In this document: one piece after another, positions 1 through 7,063 of the stretch
Layout: each line of letters begins with the position of its first letter
How positions within the stretch are numbered: position 1 is the first letter of the stretch
Program-made: the position numbers and the translations under genes
Notes under the pieces: generated by a model
What the model saw: the letters and a program-made list of their open reading frames with translations, nothing else
Databases searched by the model: none
What the model was told of the DNA's origin: nothing
From: Candidatus Omnitrophota bacterium
GTDB taxonomy: Bacteria; Omnitrophota; Koll11; Gygaellales; Profunditerraquicolaceae
Reading direction: 5' to 3'
Assembly: GCA_026387515.1 (NCBI GenBank)
Contig: JAPLLP010000214.1
Span: forward strand, 1-14,733
DNA: 14,733 bases

Positions 1-56
1 GAGGGGACACTGGCCCAAATCCTATCTGGGCCAGGTAGCCTCTTAGCGCGGGGTGT
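1..56 (-). repeat. Palindromic intergenic repeat, copy R1 (cut by window edge)
   Basis: Copy of the window's intergenic hairpin family, directly after the SDR stop codon. Read on the minus strand it opens with ACACCCCGCGCTAAGAGGC and continues into a hairpin whose arms are CTGGCCCA and TGGGCCAG. The same opening string is found in R5 (11370-11509), so the two copies share a longer composite structure. The element runs off the window edge, so the downstream gene and any ribosome-binding end cannot be seen. Confidence 0.75.
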
Positions 57-833
57 CTATCTGGTTGGATGTTGCTGTTTATACGGAATTACCGGAGCTG
101 TCCAGGGTGTCTGCTGATTAATCACCGCGATTTCAAGCGGGCAAACATTCGCCGGAACAGTCAAAGCAAACCTCAGGGCATCCTCAATCGCTTTGGTGCT
201 CATCAGCCGAGAGGCATCCGCGGTGATCTCCTGTAACTTTCCAGTTAGGTCCGTATCCGTTACGCCGGGCAGCAAAGACGTTACCTTGATACCGTGATCG
301 CGTAATTCCCAAAACAAACCCTTAGAGAACGCGCGCAACCCTACTTTCAGGGAACTATATACGATAAAATTCCTGGGCAAAGGGTCGCAAAGCGTAGAGC
401 CTGAAACCATATTGATTATCGCGCCGGATTTCCTACTAATCATATCGTTTATCACCAGGCGTATTAAACGCACATAGCCTAGGTAATTCGTATGCGCAAG
501 GCGCTCAAAATCCTCAATCGGCTGCTTTTCAAAGGGATACTGGCTTGAGACCCCGGCATTATTGATCAGGATATCGATTGCTCCGAATTTATCTTTGGCC
601 TTATTGACCAGATTCTCCAGATCCTCTAATTTAGTTACATCGCAAGGCACGGCCAAAACCTCCACCTTATATTTTTTGGCTATCTCTTCAGCGGTTTCTT
701 TTAAAGGGCCTTCTTGGCGCGCGGCAATCGCCAGATTAATACCCAGGCTGGCGGCAGTGGAAGCCAGGGCCTTGCCAATACCACGGCTCGCACCGGTAAC
801 AATTGCGGTCTTCCCTTTTAATGCTTCAGACAT
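57..833 (-). CDS. SDR-family ketoreductase of the polyketide operon
   Basis: A 258-residue short-chain dehydrogenase/reductase, probably reducing a keto group on the ACP-bound polyketide or on the cyclised product using NAD(P)H. Visible motifs are the nucleotide-binding TGASRGIG (residues 13-20), NNAG (91-94), Asn116, Ser144/Ser146, and the catalytic Tyr159-x3-Lys163 (YSSLK). The length is normal for classical SDRs. Arg17 in the glycine loop is compatible with NADPH preference (inference). The ATG at 833 is preceded by AAGGAGG at 838-844, which is the end of repeat R2. It is the last gene of the operon seen here and follows the aromatase/cyclase; this pairing fits a type II polyketide ketoreductase. 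FabG of fatty-acid synthesis is the alternative, but the neighbours favour a pathway-specific enzyme. Confidence 0.9.
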   Translation of the reverse strand: MSEALKGKTAIVTGASRGIGKALASTAASLGINLAIAARQEGPLKETAEEIAKKYKVEVLAVPCDVTKLEDLENLVNKAKDKFGAIDILINNAGVSSQYPFEKQPIEDFERLAHTNYLGYVRLIRLVINDMISRKSGAIINMVSGSTLCDPLPRNFIVYSSLKVGLRAFSKGLFWELRDHGIKVTSLLPGVTDTDLTGKLQEITADASRLMSTKAIEDALRFALTVPANVCPLEIAVINQQTPWTAPVIPYKQQHPTR

Positions 834-837
834 GGTG

Positions 838-882
838 CCTCCTTCGCAGTTGCGAACACCGGCCTATCCGATAAGGCCGGGA
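838..882 (-). repeat. Palindromic intergenic repeat, copy R2, carrying the SDR ribosome-binding site
   Basis: On the minus strand the element has a large hairpin (arms CCGGCCT and AGGCCGG, TATCGGAT-type loop), then TGTTCGCAACTGCGAAGGAGG. The TTCGC(AACT)GCGAA mini-hairpin (843-856) runs directly into the Shine-Dalgarno sequence, four bases before the SDR ATG. Its upstream arm contains the stop codon (TAG, 864-866) and the last codons of the aromatase/cyclase gene, so the element bridges the two genes with no unique spacer. Confidence 0.8.
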
Positions 883-1316
883 ACTGCTTCTTTCTCTATC
901 ACCTGTTTAAATATTTTTAAATTATCCTTGGAGTGGGCATCAATGAAACCTTCGACCTGAGTATCGTTAAATTTGGCCTTATCATCCATCTGGAAATGCT
1001 GTATCCAGACCAGCTCTATTCCTTCCGGTTTCGGGATATATAACCAGACGATCTTCATGTATTTAAAGGGAAACTTTGGTTCCTCTCTTTCTGCGTAGGC
1101 AAAGTATCTTTCTTTGAACAAAAGCCGCCAGGACTGCCAGGATTTACCTTCGTCATCGGTGAGGCGAAAGGTTATCTTATTGCCTTCTTTTTTGACTACT
1201 TCCGCTTTCTGATACTCTCCCCCGAATAATTCGGTCCAGCGTGGTATTTCGTTGGAAATATCGAAAATTAAATCGTACGGAGCATTAATAATAATCGAAT
1301 TGCAGGTATGTCCCAT
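864..1316 (-). CDS. Polyketide aromatase/cyclase, WhiE-ORFVI/TcmN-N-terminal-like (START fold)
   Basis: A 150-residue SRPBCC/START-fold protein. The opening MGHTCNSIIINAPYDLIFD, then the NEIPRWTELF segment, a late FKYMKIVWLY strand and WIQHFQMD closely follow the single-domain aromatase/cyclases of Streptomyces spore-pigment and tetracenomycin pathways. Those bind the nascent poly-beta-ketone on ACP in a deep pocket and direct first-ring cyclisation and aromatisation; I infer the same role. The frame is open to a more distal ATG (1343), but that stretch lies in repeat R3. The ATG at 1316 has AAGGAGG at 1322-1328 with a five-base spacer, so I chose it. The last residues (VPGLIG) and the stop lie inside repeat R2, so the natural C-terminus may have been replaced by the repeat. 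Confidence 0.85.
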   Translation of the reverse strand: MGHTCNSIIINAPYDLIFDISNEIPRWTELFGGEYQKAEVVKKEGNKITFRLTDDEGKSWQSWRLLFKERYFAYAEREEPKFPFKYMKIVWLYIPKPEGIELVWIQHFQMDDKAKFNDTQVEGFIDAHSKDNLKIFKQVIEKEAVPGLIG

Positions 1317-1321
1317 TTTGT

Positions 1322-1430
1322 CCTCCTTCACAATGGTGAACACTGGCCCAATTCCGCCGCAGAATGCGGCGCACCCGGCCCAAATCCTATATGGGCCGGG
1401 TGCCTCTTAGCGGGGTGCCTATTCCCCGCT
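1322..1430 (-). repeat. Composite palindromic repeat, copy R3, with aromatase ribosome-binding site
   Basis: Several hairpins in series on the minus strand. AGCGGGG/CCCCGCT (1409-1430) holds the cupin stop codon (1419-1421) in its loop. A GGCCCATATAGGATTTGGGCC hairpin follows, then GCCGCATTCTGCGGC, then GGAATTGGGCCAGTG. The element ends in TTCAC(CATT)GTGAA (1327-1340) running into GGAGG. This terminal hairpin differs in sequence from that in R2 (TTCGC/GCGAA) but keeps its pairing, which supports selection on the RNA fold. Confidence 0.8.
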
Positions 1431-1733
1431 CAAACTTAGCAGTATCGCCAGGTCTTCGCTTGCGCTTAAAGAATGTGGGGCATTCTTAGGCATAAAGATA
1501 AATACCCCAGGTCTCATCTTAATTTTTATGCCGCTTAAAACAAAGGTGCCTTTGCCTTTTAATACCGTCACTGCTGCCTCGCGGGTAGAGGTGTGCTCAG
1601 AGATATCGCTTCCTTTAGCCAGGCACATAAGGGTATGGTTTGAGGTATCTGTCTTCACCAGGACCTTGCTAAAGACCCCTTCGCGGGGGAATTCCATCAT
1701 CGATTCTAAATCTTTAACTAGAGATCTAATCAT
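1419..1733 (-). CDS. Small single-domain cupin, possible accessory cyclase
   Basis: A 104-residue cupin. Motif 1 is visible as EHTSTREAAVTVLKGKG (His47, Glu52, glycines at 60 and 62) and motif 2 as PGVFIFMPKNAPHSL with His87. Typical metal cupins have HxH in motif 1; here the second His is Thr49, so metal binding may be weakened or absent. Cupins of this size (TcmJ-like, WhiE-ORFII-like) accompany type II polyketide synthases and help ring closure or quinone formation; that role is inferred from context. The start overlaps the preceding cyclase stop by eight bases (1726-1733), implying translational coupling. The final SGE and the stop are supplied by repeat R3. Confidence 0.8.
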   Translation of the reverse strand: MIRSLVKDLESMMEFPREGVFSKVLVKTDTSNHTLMCLAKGSDISEHTSTREAAVTVLKGKGTFVLSGIKIKMRPGVFIFMPKNAPHSLSASEDLAILLSLSGE

Positions 1734-2523
1734 TTTCTATAGCCACTACTCTGGCCCAGGCCGCGCCAGTGTTCTTTATTTTAACCGGAAAACAGTAAAT
1801 TTTAAAGCCGAAATTAGGCAGCTTATCCAGATTCGCCAGGCGCTCGATATGGATGAATTCCCTTTTGCGACCATAAAAGTGCGCCGGATAAAGGGGTTTC
1901 TTCTCTTGAAGAAATTCCTTAAGCATGAATTTATAGGGCCGGTCAATACCCATAGCGTCTACGCCGAAGATCTTGATGCCGTTATCTAAAAGGAAATCGA
2001 TCGCCGAAATATCCACTCCCGGATATTCGGAGAAATATCTGGCGCTACCATAAAACTTATCCGCTCCGGTATGTAGCAAAACTATATCCAGCGGCTTTAA
2101 GCTATAATTGATCTTCTGCAGGGCCTGCTTTAAATCTCCGGAGGTGATGGTTTCGGCGGGCTTCTTGTGCGTTAAATCCAGCTTTACACCCGCGCTACAG
2201 CACCATTCTAAGGGAATTTCTTCCGCGGTCTTTGAGGCCCGGCCTTCTGACTTTGAACCGTAGTGGAAGGAATAATCAAGATGAGTTCCGACATGTACCG
2301 GAGAATGCACTATTTCAAGCGACAAGAACTCTTCGTCAGGCAGCTCCTCTTTCTTCAAAATGCGTTTACCCAATAAATACCGCAGCCTGCCGGAGAGCGT
2401 CCTACCCATAATCACGCGGTTAAATTTATCCACCCCTTGCTTATGGGAGACGCGCTCAATCTGAACCTTGTGTACCTCAAAGGCCTTTTCGTCAATGGGC
2501 AAACTAAGGTCTATAATCTTCAT
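1726..2523 (-). CDS. Metal-dependent cyclase (PF04199, kynurenine-formamidase-like)
   Basis: A 265-residue protein of the PF04199 cyclase/formamidase family. The metal motif is HVGTHLDYSFH at residues 77-87 (His77, His81, Asp83, His87); the usual Pro before the last His is replaced by Phe in a YSF context. The N-terminal KIIDLSLPI is also typical. This family includes enzymes such as DpsY and SnoaM, which close later rings in anthracycline-type polyketides, as well as kynurenine formamidases. Between an ACP and a cupin in an aromatic polyketide operon, ring closure is the better guess. The ATG (2521-2523) overlaps the ACP stop as ATGA, and the gene overlaps the next by eight bases. Confidence 0.85.
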   Translation of the reverse strand: MKIIDLSLPIDEKAFEVHKVQIERVSHKQGVDKFNRVIMGRTLSGRLRYLLGKRILKKEELPDEEFLSLEIVHSPVHVGTHLDYSFHYGSKSEGRASKTAEEIPLEWCCSAGVKLDLTHKKPAETITSGDLKQALQKINYSLKPLDIVLLHTGADKFYGSARYFSEYPGVDISAIDFLLDNGIKIFGVDAMGIDRPYKFMLKEFLQEKKPLYPAHFYGRKREFIHIERLANLDKLPNFGFKIYCFPVKIKNTGAAWARVVAIEND

Positions 2524-2756
2524 TTATTGATTTTTGACTGGATTACTTTAGCAATCTCATTGATGGTTGAGAATTTACTAATCTCTTTGGCGCTTAAAGA
2601 AATGCTAAAGACCTTGTTCAGCGCGATTACGGTTTCTACCATCTCCGTAGAATCCACTCCGATACTTGCCTCAAGGGCCAGGTCATCCTTAAGTTCCTCA
2701 GCCTTAACCTTGAGTAGTTTCACTAAAGTATCTTTTATAATTGCCTTGGTATCCAT
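2520..2756 (-). CDS. Acyl carrier protein of the polyketide operon
   Basis: A 78-residue acyl carrier protein. The phosphopantetheine site is Ser36 in GVDSTEMVE, with the usual acidic helix after it (ETVIAL). Length and the two flanking helices match stand-alone carriers of type II systems. It would carry the growing chain between the two ketosynthase subunits and the cyclases. The frame is open upstream to 2909, but that part lies in repeat R4 and reads as low-complexity Arg/Gly/Pro. The ATG at 2756 follows GGGAGG at 2762-2767, so the short form is the real protein. The stop overlaps the cyclase start (ATGA). No phosphopantetheinyl transferase is encoded nearby. Confidence 0.9.
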   Translation of the reverse strand: MDTKAIIKDTLVKLLKVKAEELKDDLALEASIGVDSTEMVETVIALNKVFSISLSAKEISKFSTINEIAKVIQSKINK

Positions 2757-2761
2757 AACAA

Positions 2762-2854
2762 CCTCCCTGCCCAGAAGGGGCGCACCCGCGCAATTCCTAT
2801 TAGCGCGGGGTGTTAACAGAAAGTGCACACCGGCCCATCCGATAGGGCCGGGTG
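2762..2854 (-). repeat. Tandem palindromic repeat, copy R4, with ACP ribosome-binding site
   Basis: Two hairpin units in tandem on the minus strand: one with arms CACCCGGCCC and GGGCCGGTGTG (2826-2854), and one with arms ACACCCCGCGC and GCGCGGGTG (2783-2813). A short GCCC(CTTCT)GGGC hairpin then runs into GGGAGG, the ACP ribosome-binding site. The element starts just after the radical SAM stop codon. Here the repeat fills the whole junction but does not alter the C-terminus of the gene before it. Confidence 0.8.
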
Positions 2855-2856
2855 CT

Positions 2857-4317
2857 TTATATCTGCACCTCGCCCTTTGTCGCGGCTGCTTCCCATTTAT
2901 TGATACCATTCATAACATCCTGGAAGCAAAGCTTAGCCAGCATATCAAAGTCTGACTCCATGATCCGGTTGATCCTTCCGGGCTTGGAGAAGAATTCGCG
3001 CATGCACCATGAGCCCAATCTACCCAGATCTTCTGTGGAAAGATGATCCGTAGGAATTACTGGATGCAAGAAGTCCCAAGTGCTAAAATCTACTCTTTTG
3101 GGGTCAATCCAGTTTTTTTTTTTTTCTATCCTCCACATAGGGGAATTCGGGGCAGGAGTTACATAACCAACCCACAAGATATCCGGGTCCACCTGATCCG
3201 TAAACTCAAACCGCTGTTTAACAATCTCTTCGGTATCATAGTCAAAACCCATCATGATATCAGCGACAATGGCGATATTATTTTTCCGCAAGATCTCGAT
3301 GGTTTTCTTGATCTGCTCAATGGTGATACCTTTGGCGATTTTCTTAAGCTCTGACTGCGTAGTAACCTCAATACCGAAAACGCCCATAAATAAACCGTTT
3401 TCTTTCATTAGCGGCAAAATTGATTCGCAATTAACCCAGTCAATAGCCCGTCCTAAAGAAACCCACTTAATCGGGTTGTTGGATGCTTTTTTAAGCTCGC
3501 AGAATTTCTGCACCCTCTTAGGGTCTACATTGAAGTTATCATCCTGAATAACCACAACTTTAACCCCATATTTTCTGTGCAGAAGATTCAGTTCTTCCAT
3601 CACCCTTTCCGGAGACTTAGCCCGCCATTTTAAGAAATCTGACGGAGAGCGCGGGTCAAACTGATCCCATTCATAACAAAATGTACACGCCGAAGGACAA
3701 CCCCGGGATGTAACCATATCCACAAACGGCTTCCAATAAGTATGCCCCACATATTTATCCATCGGGAATAAATCATACGCTGGTAAAGGCAACTTGTCTA
3801 GGTCTTCCATAAGCGGTTTATGCGGCCCCATAACAATTTTGCCATCGATACGGGAAGTAACCCCGCCTACATCTTTAAGGGGCTGACTTCTATCTATTGC
3901 CTCGACCAGGTCCCCAAATGATTCCTCTTCACCCATAACCACAAAATCAACTTCCGGGTTCTCTTCTAATGTAGGCACGGGCATTGCCGAATACCATAAT
4001 CCGCCGAGAATTATTTTTGTTTTAGGCAAAACCCTCTTAATCCCCACGGCCGCATCTTTAAAATGACGCAAGACTCCATATCCGCCATAGCCGTGCAACT
4101 GCTCCCCCATGACCACAATATCAGGATTCTTGATCCTTACCTGCTCAATCAGCTCCTTCATTTCTATCTGATCGGCCTTACCGTCAATAACAGCTACATC
4201 TTCATAACCTCTTTCGCGCACATATGCCGCCCAATGCGCATAGAGCTGATTCGGCGATCTATGTATGCCATGGGTTGCCCACGCGCCGACTTTAGGCATG
4301 ACAAATAATATCTTCAT
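2857..4317 (-). CDS. Cobalamin-binding radical SAM enzyme, candidate O2-independent tailoring enzyme
   Basis: A 486-residue protein with an N-terminal B12-binding-type Rossmann domain (about residues 1-145, from KILFVMP to DFVVMGEEE) and a radical SAM domain. The cluster motif is CPSACTFC: Cys207, Cys211 and Cys214 in CxxxCxxC, which would hold a [4Fe-4S] cluster cleaving S-adenosylmethionine. The classic DxHxxG cobalamin motif is not evident, as is usual in this class. BchE-like members insert oxygen from water, and others methylate unactivated carbons or make rings, all without O2. In this operon I infer tailoring of the polyketide; the exact reaction cannot be read from sequence. The gene carries an uninterrupted A13 tract on its coding strand (3113-3125). 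A GGGGGG Shine-Dalgarno precedes the ATG. Confidence 0.88.
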   Translation of the reverse strand: MKILFVMPKVGAWATHGIHRSPNQLYAHWAAYVRERGYEDVAVIDGKADQIEMKELIEQVRIKNPDIVVMGEQLHGYGGYGVLRHFKDAAVGIKRVLPKTKIILGGLWYSAMPVPTLEENPEVDFVVMGEEESFGDLVEAIDRSQPLKDVGGVTSRIDGKIVMGPHKPLMEDLDKLPLPAYDLFPMDKYVGHTYWKPFVDMVTSRGCPSACTFCYEWDQFDPRSPSDFLKWRAKSPERVMEELNLLHRKYGVKVVVIQDDNFNVDPKRVQKFCELKKASNNPIKWVSLGRAIDWVNCESILPLMKENGLFMGVFGIEVTTQSELKKIAKGITIEQIKKTIEILRKNNIAIVADIMMGFDYDTEEIVKQRFEFTDQVDPDILWVGYVTPAPNSPMWRIEKKKNWIDPKRVDFSTWDFLHPVIPTDHLSTEDLGRLGSWCMREFFSKPGRINRIMESDFDMLAKLCFQDVMNGINKWEAAATKGEVQI

Positions 4318-4338
4318 ATCAACCCCCCTGTTCCATGA

Positions 4339-5568
4339 TTAAGGTTTTTCTACGATTAGCGCCGAATTGATCCCACCCCTGCCGCGAGAGATTATCAAAG
4401 CCCTGTTGATCTTATGCTCTTGGGCGTTACCGGTAACATAATTTAATCCATTCACCGCCGGCTGCTTCAGATTTATGGTCGGGGGGATAAGGTTATTTTC
4501 CATAGTCAAAACTGTAGCCACCAGGTCTACCGCTCCGGAAGCGCCCAACAAATTTCCAAACATCGATTTGGGACAGCTTACCGGTATCTCGCTGGCTTTG
4601 CTTTGAAAAACGCTCTTTACGGCCTTTATCTCTGAATCATCCCAGACATCCACTGCCAAGCCGTCTAAACTTATATAATCTATATCCGCGGGGTTTAACT
4701 GGGCATCAGAAAGGGCCATGCGGATAGCGCGGGCCAACTGTATCCCGTCGCTGTCCGGATTGATCCTATCGACACCATCGCAAGTAGTGCCATAGCCCGA
4801 AATATAGGCCAATGCCTTGGCCTGGCGCGCTTTTATCCGTTCCAGACCTTCCAGCACCACAATACCCGCGCCTTCACCGATGACAAAACCGCTCCTGTCT
4901 TTATCAAAAGGCCGGTAGGCGCTTTCCGGATGCTCATTATCCTTGGAGAGCGCTCCATAAGTATTGCAGCATAAAAGCGCATAGGGGGTAACCGGGGCTT
5001 CCATGCCTCCGGCTAGAATCATGTTCAATTTATTTTCCGCCAAGACCCGACGGGCATAACCAATAGCCATCAAGGAACTGGCCCTATCCGCTACCACCGT
5101 CTTAGAAAAACCTTTGATGCCATAATAGATGGAAACCTGGCCTTGGGGCGCCGCGGGAAACCACGCCGAGGCCATATAAGGAGAAACCCCTTCCCTGCCC
5201 TCGAGATACAAATCCCGCAACTCTGTCTCGGCATACATCCAGCCGCCGATGGCATTACCTAAAAATATACCGATTAAGTTTAGATCCTCAAGCTTAATAT
5301 CAATACCGGCATCCTGCAGGCTCATCTCTGAAGCCACTAAAGCCATATGCGAAAAGGCGTCAATCTTTTTCAAGAGGCGCTCTGAAATGTGCGAGTATTT
5401 TTCCAGATCATCTATCTGGCCGGCAATGTGGGAAGGATATCTTGTTGCATCAAAACGGGTTATCTTTTTGATGAATGGCCGGCCGCATTTCAAGTTCGCC
5501 CAGAACTGGCGCTTGCCGATACCCGAAGGAGAAACTATGCCTATTCCTGTTATGGCTATCTTATCCAT
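4339..5568 (-). CDS. Ketosynthase-like chain-length factor (KS-beta) without catalytic triad
   Basis: A 409-residue thiolase-fold protein paired with the ketosynthase just before it. The active-site region reads VVADRASSLMAIGYARR, so the nucleophilic Cys is Arg162. The first His position is Asp302 (SLDGLA) and the second is Asn339 (SMFGNLLG), while Lys334 is kept. Loss of all three residues with the fold intact is the hallmark of chain-length factors; actinomycete members usually have Gln in place of the Cys (VVAEQAGG-type). Such proteins form a heterodimer with KS-alpha and set chain length. The ATG overlaps the KS-alpha stop by eight bases (5561-5568) with AGAGG ahead, giving coupled 1:1 synthesis. 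A decayed FabF is unlikely, because the reading frame and all structural motifs are preserved. Confidence 0.88.
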   Translation of the reverse strand: MDKIAITGIGIVSPSGIGKRQFWANLKCGRPFIKKITRFDATRYPSHIAGQIDDLEKYSHISERLLKKIDAFSHMALVASEMSLQDAGIDIKLEDLNLIGIFLGNAIGGWMYAETELRDLYLEGREGVSPYMASAWFPAAPQGQVSIYYGIKGFSKTVVADRASSLMAIGYARRVLAENKLNMILAGGMEAPVTPYALLCCNTYGALSKDNEHPESAYRPFDKDRSGFVIGEGAGIVVLEGLERIKARQAKALAYISGYGTTCDGVDRINPDSDGIQLARAIRMALSDAQLNPADIDYISLDGLAVDVWDDSEIKAVKSVFQSKASEIPVSCPKSMFGNLLGASGAVDLVATVLTMENNLIPPTINLKQPAVNGLNYVTGNAQEHKINRALIISRGRGGINSALIVEKP

Positions 5569-6823
5569 TGAACCTCTTTAAGACCAGTGAAGTGTGTATC
5601 CCGGAAAAACCGCTTGAGGTCTTTAAAATAGTATCTACTTTCTTCTCTCTTGAAACATTAGGGATATAATCCAGATCACAAAGCGGGTCTTTTTCCTCTT
5701 GATTTATAGTCGGAGGAAGGATATTCTTTTGAAAAATCATCGAGCATATAGTAAGCTCTACGGCATTAGCCGCGGCCAAGGGATGGCCGATCATGGATTT
5801 TAGCGAACTAATGGGAAGTTTATAGGCGTAACTGCCGAAAACTTTTTTGTAGGCATTGGTCTCAAAGATATCATTCATCCGGGTAGATGAGCCGTGGGCA
5901 TTGATGTAATCGATCTGTCTTGGCTTAAAGTTAGCGTCCTTAAGCGCCAGGGTAATACAACTTTCCATCGCCTCTCCGTCTCCGGGAAGGTCAGTCATGT
6001 GAAAGGCATTACAGCTGGTGCCAAAACCGATCACCTCGCAATAAATGCGGGCGTTGCGCCTAAGCGCATGGCTTAATTCCTCTAATATAAGTATGCCGGT
6101 CCCTTCTGATAAGACAAAACCGTCGCGCTTATTATCAAAAGGCCGGGAGGCCTTCTCTGGATCATCATTACGCGCCGATAAGACATTGACCACATCAAAC
6201 GCCCCGAAGGTTATGGGGGTAATGGGCGCTTCCGCAGCTCCGGAAAACATAATTTCATGTTCACCCCTCTGTATTGACTCGTAAGCAAAACCCACGGAAT
6301 CCGTACCTGCGGTGCAACCCGTGGAAAGAGTGCTGCAAATACCTTTTAAGCCGTATTTCGTGCTGATCTCAATGGATGGGGTATTAAACATCGCGGCATC
6401 ATAAAGGTCCGGGCGCACCTTGGAAGGATCAATGGGCTCCTTACCGTCATTGGTAACCAGGGCAAACTCTTCTTCCATATATTTGGTGCCACAGATGGCA
6501 TTGGCAAGACAAACCCCTACGCGCTCAGGGTCTTCTTGGGGAAAAACCAGGCCGCTATCCTTATAAGCCATTCCACCGGCAACTACCGCAAACTGCACAT
6601 ACCTATCCATGCGCATCACTTCTTCATGGGTAAGCCCCAATGCAAAAGGATCAAAGTCCCTGACCTCGGCAGCGATCTTGGTGTTAAATACGGAAACATC
6701 AAAACCATCCACCCGCTTAACCCCGGATTTTCCCGAGACAAAACCCCTCCAGGCATTCTCCTTACCTATACCATTAGGAGATAGCACTCCGATTCCGGTA
6801 ATTACTACGCGTCGTTTATTCAT
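5561..6823 (-). CDS. Ketosynthase alpha (KS-alpha) of a type II polyketide synthase
   Basis: A 420-residue beta-ketoacyl synthase performing decarboxylative condensation of malonyl-ACP with the growing chain. The triad is intact: Cys170 in STGCTAGTDSVGFA, His310 in NAHGSSTRMNDIFET, His347 in LKSMIGHPLA, with Lys342. The STGCTxGxDSVG box and the CNAFHMTDLPGDG segment resemble KS-alpha of aromatic polyketide synthases more than housekeeping FabF (usually TACATG-like). The length matches KS-alpha. The partner immediately downstream lacks the triad, completing the KS-alpha/KS-beta pair. The ATG at 6823 follows the upstream stop by one base with GAGG somewhat distant, so translation is probably coupled. 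FabF/FabB-like function in an unusual fatty-acid or polyene pathway is the alternative. Confidence 0.9.
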   Translation of the reverse strand: MNKRRVVITGIGVLSPNGIGKENAWRGFVSGKSGVKRVDGFDVSVFNTKIAAEVRDFDPFALGLTHEEVMRMDRYVQFAVVAGGMAYKDSGLVFPQEDPERVGVCLANAICGTKYMEEEFALVTNDGKEPIDPSKVRPDLYDAAMFNTPSIEISTKYGLKGICSTLSTGCTAGTDSVGFAYESIQRGEHEIMFSGAAEAPITPITFGAFDVVNVLSARNDDPEKASRPFDNKRDGFVLSEGTGILILEELSHALRRNARIYCEVIGFGTSCNAFHMTDLPGDGEAMESCITLALKDANFKPRQIDYINAHGSSTRMNDIFETNAYKKVFGSYAYKLPISSLKSMIGHPLAAANAVELTICSMIFQKNILPPTINQEEKDPLCDLDYIPNVSREKKVDTILKTSSGFSGIHTSLVLKRFNG

Positions 6824-6824
6824 C

Positions 6825-7063
6825 TTATTTATTATCCTCTTCTATACGGGCTACCTTGAATACAATATTGCCACCGTCAGGGCAGGTAACTGTATCAACG
6901 GAATCGGGATTATCCATGAAGAAAAACTTGGCCCCGAAATTTAAGGCAAATAACGCCGGAAAGGCGCAGTGAAATGCCGCGCCGCAAAAATTCGGGATGC
7001 ATTTCAAACCTTGAGTCTCCCATTTATCCCCTACCTTATATCCATATACACACTTACCCCCAC
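6825..7063 (-). pseudogene. Second TIGR04076-like domain, out of frame with the first
   Basis: Open frame resembling the TIGR04076 family of small uncharacterised proteins: KCVYGYKVGDKW, then CGAAFHCAFPALFALNFGAKF, and a closing TCPDGG. Only a TTG at about 7007 could start the ORF alone, and that would drop the conserved YGYKVGD box. Read through, the preceding gene ends in MVIEVG, which matches the start of this domain, and the frames switch at a five-G tract (7060-7064 on the plus strand as ccccc). One extra G, or a -1 slip on GGG, restores a continuous product. So this is either the second half of a two-domain protein interrupted by a frameshift, or an assembly indel. Confidence 0.6.

Noticed and set aside
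2757..2909. 51-residue N-terminal extension of the acyl carrier protein
   Set aside because: It reads through repeat R4 with Arg/Gly-rich composition; the internal ATG has the ribosome-binding site and the normal family length.
562..6944. Plus-strand open frames of 60-172 codons opposite the operon genes
   Set aside because: They lie fully antisense to well-supported genes, lack ribosome-binding sites and show no recognisable domain.
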